Positions 61,638-64,000 of a stretch of DNA of 64,000 nucleotides are shown here, piece by piece. The DNA is taken from the NCBI RefSeq assembly GCF_003049685.1, contig NZ_PYSY02000001.1:1550001-1614000 (forward strand). The letters run 5' to 3'. The stretch comes from Brucella pituitosa. GTDB taxonomy: Bacteria > Pseudomonadota > Alphaproteobacteria > Rhizobiales > Rhizobiaceae. The position numbers were made by a program, and so were the translations under genes. The notes below the pieces were generated by a model. That model saw only the letters and a list, made by a program, of their open reading frames with translations. It was not told the origin of the DNA and did not search any database. The number at the start of each line of letters is the position of its first letter. Position 1 is the stretch's first letter.

Positions 61638-62072
61638 TCAGCCTGTCTGGTGACCAGTGGCACTTTCGATATCCACGCGGAAAAAGACGGGCTCCAGCTT
61701 GCGCTGTTCGCCGCCGCTGGTGATCGTTTTGGTATAGGCGGGTTCCCACCATGTCGGCTCGTTGGCCATCATATTGACGATGGCCGCCTTCTCTTCTTCG
61801 CGGATGATTTCCCTGTAATGCCCATTCACCACCACACTGCGCCACTGGGTGCGCGAAACAATATGATCGAAGAGAATGCAGACGGCTGCATTCTTCCGCA
61901 TTGCCTCAGTCTTCTGACCGTCAGTCGTAAATGAATAAAGCGAACCGCCACTGAACCGAAACCCAAGTGGCACTACGTAGGGCCGATTATCGAGAATATA
62001 ACCCAGTCGCCCGATCTGGGTGTGCTGGATCATATCGCGGATATCAAGTTCCGACATTTCTTTGATTATCAT
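61638..62072 (-). CDS. Pyridoxamine 5'-phosphate oxidase-like FMN-binding protein
   Basis: A 144-residue split-barrel protein: [64 protein letters not shown], then a [13 protein letters not shown] strand. This pattern matches small FMN- or heme-binding PNPOx-like proteins of unknown substrate. It is not the classic PdxH, which is about 200 residues. GAGGGA precedes the ATG. Confidence 0.85.
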   Translation of the reverse strand: MIIKEMSELDIRDMIQHTQIGRLGYILDNRPYVVPLGFRFSGGSLYSFTTDGQKTEAMRKNAAVCILFDHIVSRTQWRSVVVNGHYREIIREEEKAAIVNMMANEPTWWEPAYTKTITSGGEQRKLEPVFFRVDIESATGHQTG

Positions 62073-62156
62073 GGCAAGCGTCCCTCGTTCGGCTAATCCG
62101 TCGATAGATTACTATAGGGTAGCGATTACGCTTTGACTGCAATCAAAGCCAGAAAC

Positions 62157-63083
62157 TCAGACGAATAAGCGTCCTTCGGCGATCTTCACTGCCGTGCCGC
62201 CAATACGTGCACCTGTCAGTACCCCTTTGGAAACATCAAGCTCAAGGCGGATGCTGGATGGTCGCCCCATCTCCATGCCCTGCTCGATCCACCACTGCGA
62301 ACTGCCGTCAACGGGCTTGTCCTTGGCCAAAATCATCCCGGCAAAAGCAGCAGCTGCAGAGCCTGTCGCCGGATCTTCATAAACATTCGCGCCCGTCACG
62401 AACATGCGCGCATGATAATTGCTATCGAACAAAATTGTCTCGCGACAATAAACATAAATCGGCAGCGGGCGCTCCGCGACATGTGGCAGGCTCTCGCTGA
62501 CATAAACAGGATCGATCGAAACTTTTGCCGCAGCGATCAGATTATGCACTGGAACCAGAAGATAAGGCGTGCCAGCGCTCCAAATGGCAGGCACATGGTT
62601 CTCGAAACCTATTTCATGCGTACCCAGTCCGATTGCAGCCGCTGCTTCCTCCTTCTCAATCTTGATGTCGAGCTTTTCGGGCAGGCGTGGCAGATCAAAC
62701 TCGGCAAAGGCGCTGTTCTCGCCCAGAATAACGCCGCAGCGAACCACACCGACCTTTTCTTCCAGTGTTACCAGCCGATCAGACTCATCGCCCGTCCTGC
62801 GATGTCGCGCCAATGATACGGCAGCACCCACTGTTGGATGTCCAGCAAAGGGAAGTTCATAATCCGGCGTGAAAATGCGCACAGCAGCTTCGTGAACCGG
62901 ATTTTCGGGTGGAAAGATGAAGACCGTTTCAGACAAATTGAATTCACGCGCAATGGCTTGCATGCGCGCGTCCGTCAGCCCCTCACTGTCGTGAACAACA
63001 GCCAATGGATTTCCGGCCAGAGCCTTATCGGCGAAAACGTCGAAAATCTCGTAATATCGGCCGGCACTGGCAGCTTCGGTCAT
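62157..63083 (-). CDS. PhzF-family epimerase/isomerase
   Basis: A 308-residue diaminopimelate epimerase-fold protein: YYEIFDVFADKALAGNPLAVV at the start, REFNLSETVFI with the family Glu, LPFAGHPTVGAAVSL near residue 75 and DPATGSAAAAFAGMI near residue 235. PhzF-like proteins isomerise small molecules or have unknown substrates; no phenazine genes are present. GGAG precedes the ATG. It stands between the PNPOx-fold and NUDIX genes on the same strand. Confidence 0.92.
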   Translation of the reverse strand: MTEAASAGRYYEIFDVFADKALAGNPLAVVHDSEGLTDARMQAIAREFNLSETVFIFPPENPVHEAAVRIFTPDYELPFAGHPTVGAAVSLARHRRTGDESDRLVTLEEKVGVVRCGVILGENSAFAEFDLPRLPEKLDIKIEKEEAAAAIGLGTHEIGFENHVPAIWSAGTPYLLVPVHNLIAAAKVSIDPVYVSESLPHVAERPLPIYVYCRETILFDSNYHARMFVTGANVYEDPATGSAAAAFAGMILAKDKPVDGSSQWWIEQGMEMGRPSSIRLELDVSKGVLTGARIGGTAVKIAEGRLFV

Positions 63084-63165
63084 CTTTCAAATCTCCCTCA
63101 CATCAGTCGATGATAGTTCGCGAGCATAGTCAATTTCGCAGCGCTGTCATCTGTCAGAACCAACC

Positions 63166-63879
63166 TCATTGTTGATTATCAAAATGCCAGTCAGCAAATG
63201 CACGAACATAGGACGGCGTCGCCTCCCCCATGGCGCCTGCCCGCCTCACCGGAATGATCTCAGAAAGCTCTGGTTCGGCCTGCTTTGCAATATTATCTTC
63301 GATACGCCTGAGCAATTCGGCCGTCGACATATCAAAATGGTAACGCCGGAAAAGCGCAATGCTACCATCCGCCGTCACGAGATGGGTTTTCGCTTCGGCC
63401 CTTGCTATGCCAAGCTCAATCCCGGTCTCTTCAAAGACCTCGCGCGCCATGTTCGCTTCATAATCGGCGCGCGCCCCGACAATATCGTGGTCATCGATAG
63501 AACCGGCGGGAAAGTAAACGCGACCTGCCACTGCATTATGCGCACTCATGCGCGCGGCAATCAGATGCCCCTCGGCAGAGACCATGATGCCGACGCCAAA
63601 AATATGCCAGGGCTTTTCGGCTGCTCTATCATCGCGCCAATACATCAGCGTTGCAAAGCTGGTACGCCTGAAACTCGCTTCAAAAACATGACCGTCAAGA
63701 TGTGCTTCCGGTGCCAGATAAATCTCACCATCGAAAAGCGTTGGATTGGCAGTAACTGCTTTTTCCCAGTTTGCGGCGATAAAAGACTTGTTGTCCTCGG
63801 TATAAGAAAGAGGATCAGGCAGAACCCTGACATCGACACGATCGATTTCATAGACCGTGTTTTCTTTCACGTGCTGCAT
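63166..63879 (-). CDS. NUDIX hydrolase
   Basis: A 237-residue protein with a C-terminal NUDIX domain. AARMSAHNAVAGRVYFPAGSIDDHD leads into the helix EANMAREVFEETGIELG. The second half of the Nudix box (REVFEETG) is intact, but the upstream Gly and Glu are not at the usual spacing, so the box is incomplete. About 110 residues precede the domain and lack a recognised match. The substrate is unknown. GAGG precedes the ATG at 63879; an ATG at 63927 is in frame but would overlap the next gene. Confidence 0.88.
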   Translation of the reverse strand: MQHVKENTVYEIDRVDVRVLPDPLSYTEDNKSFIAANWEKAVTANPTLFDGEIYLAPEAHLDGHVFEASFRRTSFATLMYWRDDRAAEKPWHIFGVGIMVSAEGHLIAARMSAHNAVAGRVYFPAGSIDDHDIVGARADYEANMAREVFEETGIELGIARAEAKTHLVTADGSIALFRRYHFDMSTAELLRRIEDNIAKQAEPELSEIIPVRRAGAMGEATPSYVRAFADWHFDNQQ

Positions 63880-63893
63880 CAGCGGCCTCGTTT

Positions 63894-64000
63894 TCAAACG
63901 ATGTTCAACGTCACGGACACAGGACAATGATCACTGGCCTTGGGCCGGTCCCATCCGGTGCGTGGGTAACGCTCGACATCCTGTTCCGGTGGAAAAATGG
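63894..64000 (-). CDS. C-terminal end of an exonuclease III / EEP-family hydrolase
   Basis: The frame runs off the window edge; only the last 34 residues are visible. They include PPEQDVERYPRTGWDRPKAS followed by DHCPVSVTLNIV. The SDHCPV ending is the conserved catalytic Asp-His of the exonuclease/endonuclease/phosphatase fold, and the context of Arg/Trp/Lys resembles exodeoxyribonuclease III. The NUDIX gene starts 14 bases after its stop, suggesting cotranscription. Confidence 0.75.
   Translation of the reverse strand, partial: IFPPEQDVERYPRTGWDRPKASDHCPVSVTLNIV

Overview
The window reads as chromosome of a Brucellaceae alphaproteobacterium (Brucella/Ochrobactrum type). The evidence is the aerobic cobalamin gene set (cobN, cobW, cobO, cobU, cobQ, cobE), a fused SecDF, a DUF1127 protein beside a LysR regulator, DmgDH-type betaine catabolism, a FrcBCA-like sugar importer, and short dispersed repeats containing GGTTTTCGGA plus inverted TTAGAGC/GCTCTAA arms that resemble intergenic repeats of this group. 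Genus is an inference; no rRNA or other marker is present. I see no insertion sequence, prophage or CRISPR array, so this looks like ordinary core chromosome.

Layout. 1-2.8 kb: end of an MFS exporter, terB-cobE, a TSUP permease. 2.4-10.1 kb: a minus-strand cobalt/cobalamin operon that starts at a B12 riboswitch (9921-10135) and runs cbtB-cbtA-cobU-cobW-cobN-cobO-half-size EamA. 10.2-12.6 kb: a PAP2 phosphatase with an unusually AT-rich start, then cobQ. 12.7-14.8 kb: acyl-CoA dehydrogenase plus 3-hydroxyisobutyrate dehydrogenase (valine degradation). 14.8-18.6 kb: a hairpin-rich intergenic region, a GT39-like glycosyltransferase, an entericidin-like peptide, and a LysR regulator divergent from a DUF1127 protein. 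18.6-22.7 kb: a structured leader, a GlxA-type regulator and a dimethylglycine/sarcosine dehydrogenase-like flavoprotein. 22.7-32.8 kb: envelope and transport genes (small secreted protein, large MscS channel, SecDF, CPA2 antiporter, YbhN-like protein, RBBP9 hydrolase). 33-35.7 kb: sulfate ABC importer genes sbp-cysT-cysW with no cysA. 36-40.8 kb: TerC-CBS-CorC protein with a structured leader, DedA, tRNA-Lys(CTT), a DMT transporter. 40.9-49.5 kb: an EF-hand protein, a FucU-like mutarotase, a large anchored protein, and a sugar ABC operon with an SDR and a divergent Gfo/Idh dehydrogenase. 49.5-54.4 kb: a second B12 riboswitch driving btuB-btuF-btuC-btuD. 54.5-59.4 kb: an HlyD/RbbA-like/ABC-2 exporter. 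59.4-64 kb: a hairpin cluster, a GHL10-like glycoside hydrolase, UspA, a PNPOx-fold protein, PhzF, a NUDIX protein and the end of an exonuclease III-like gene.

The strongest theme is corrinoid physiology. One riboswitch controls cobalt uptake (CbtAB) and late corrin-ring steps (CobN insertion, CobW, CobO adenosylation, CobU nucleotide loop), with cobQ and cobE nearby. A second controls the B12 outer-membrane receptor and ABC importer. High B12 should therefore shut down both synthesis and scavenging. The CobS/CobT chelatase subunits and most corrin-ring methyltransferases are not in the window. The less explained parts are structured, non-coding stretches: the GlxA leader, the terC leader, 15.0-15.1 kb and 59.6-59.8 kb.
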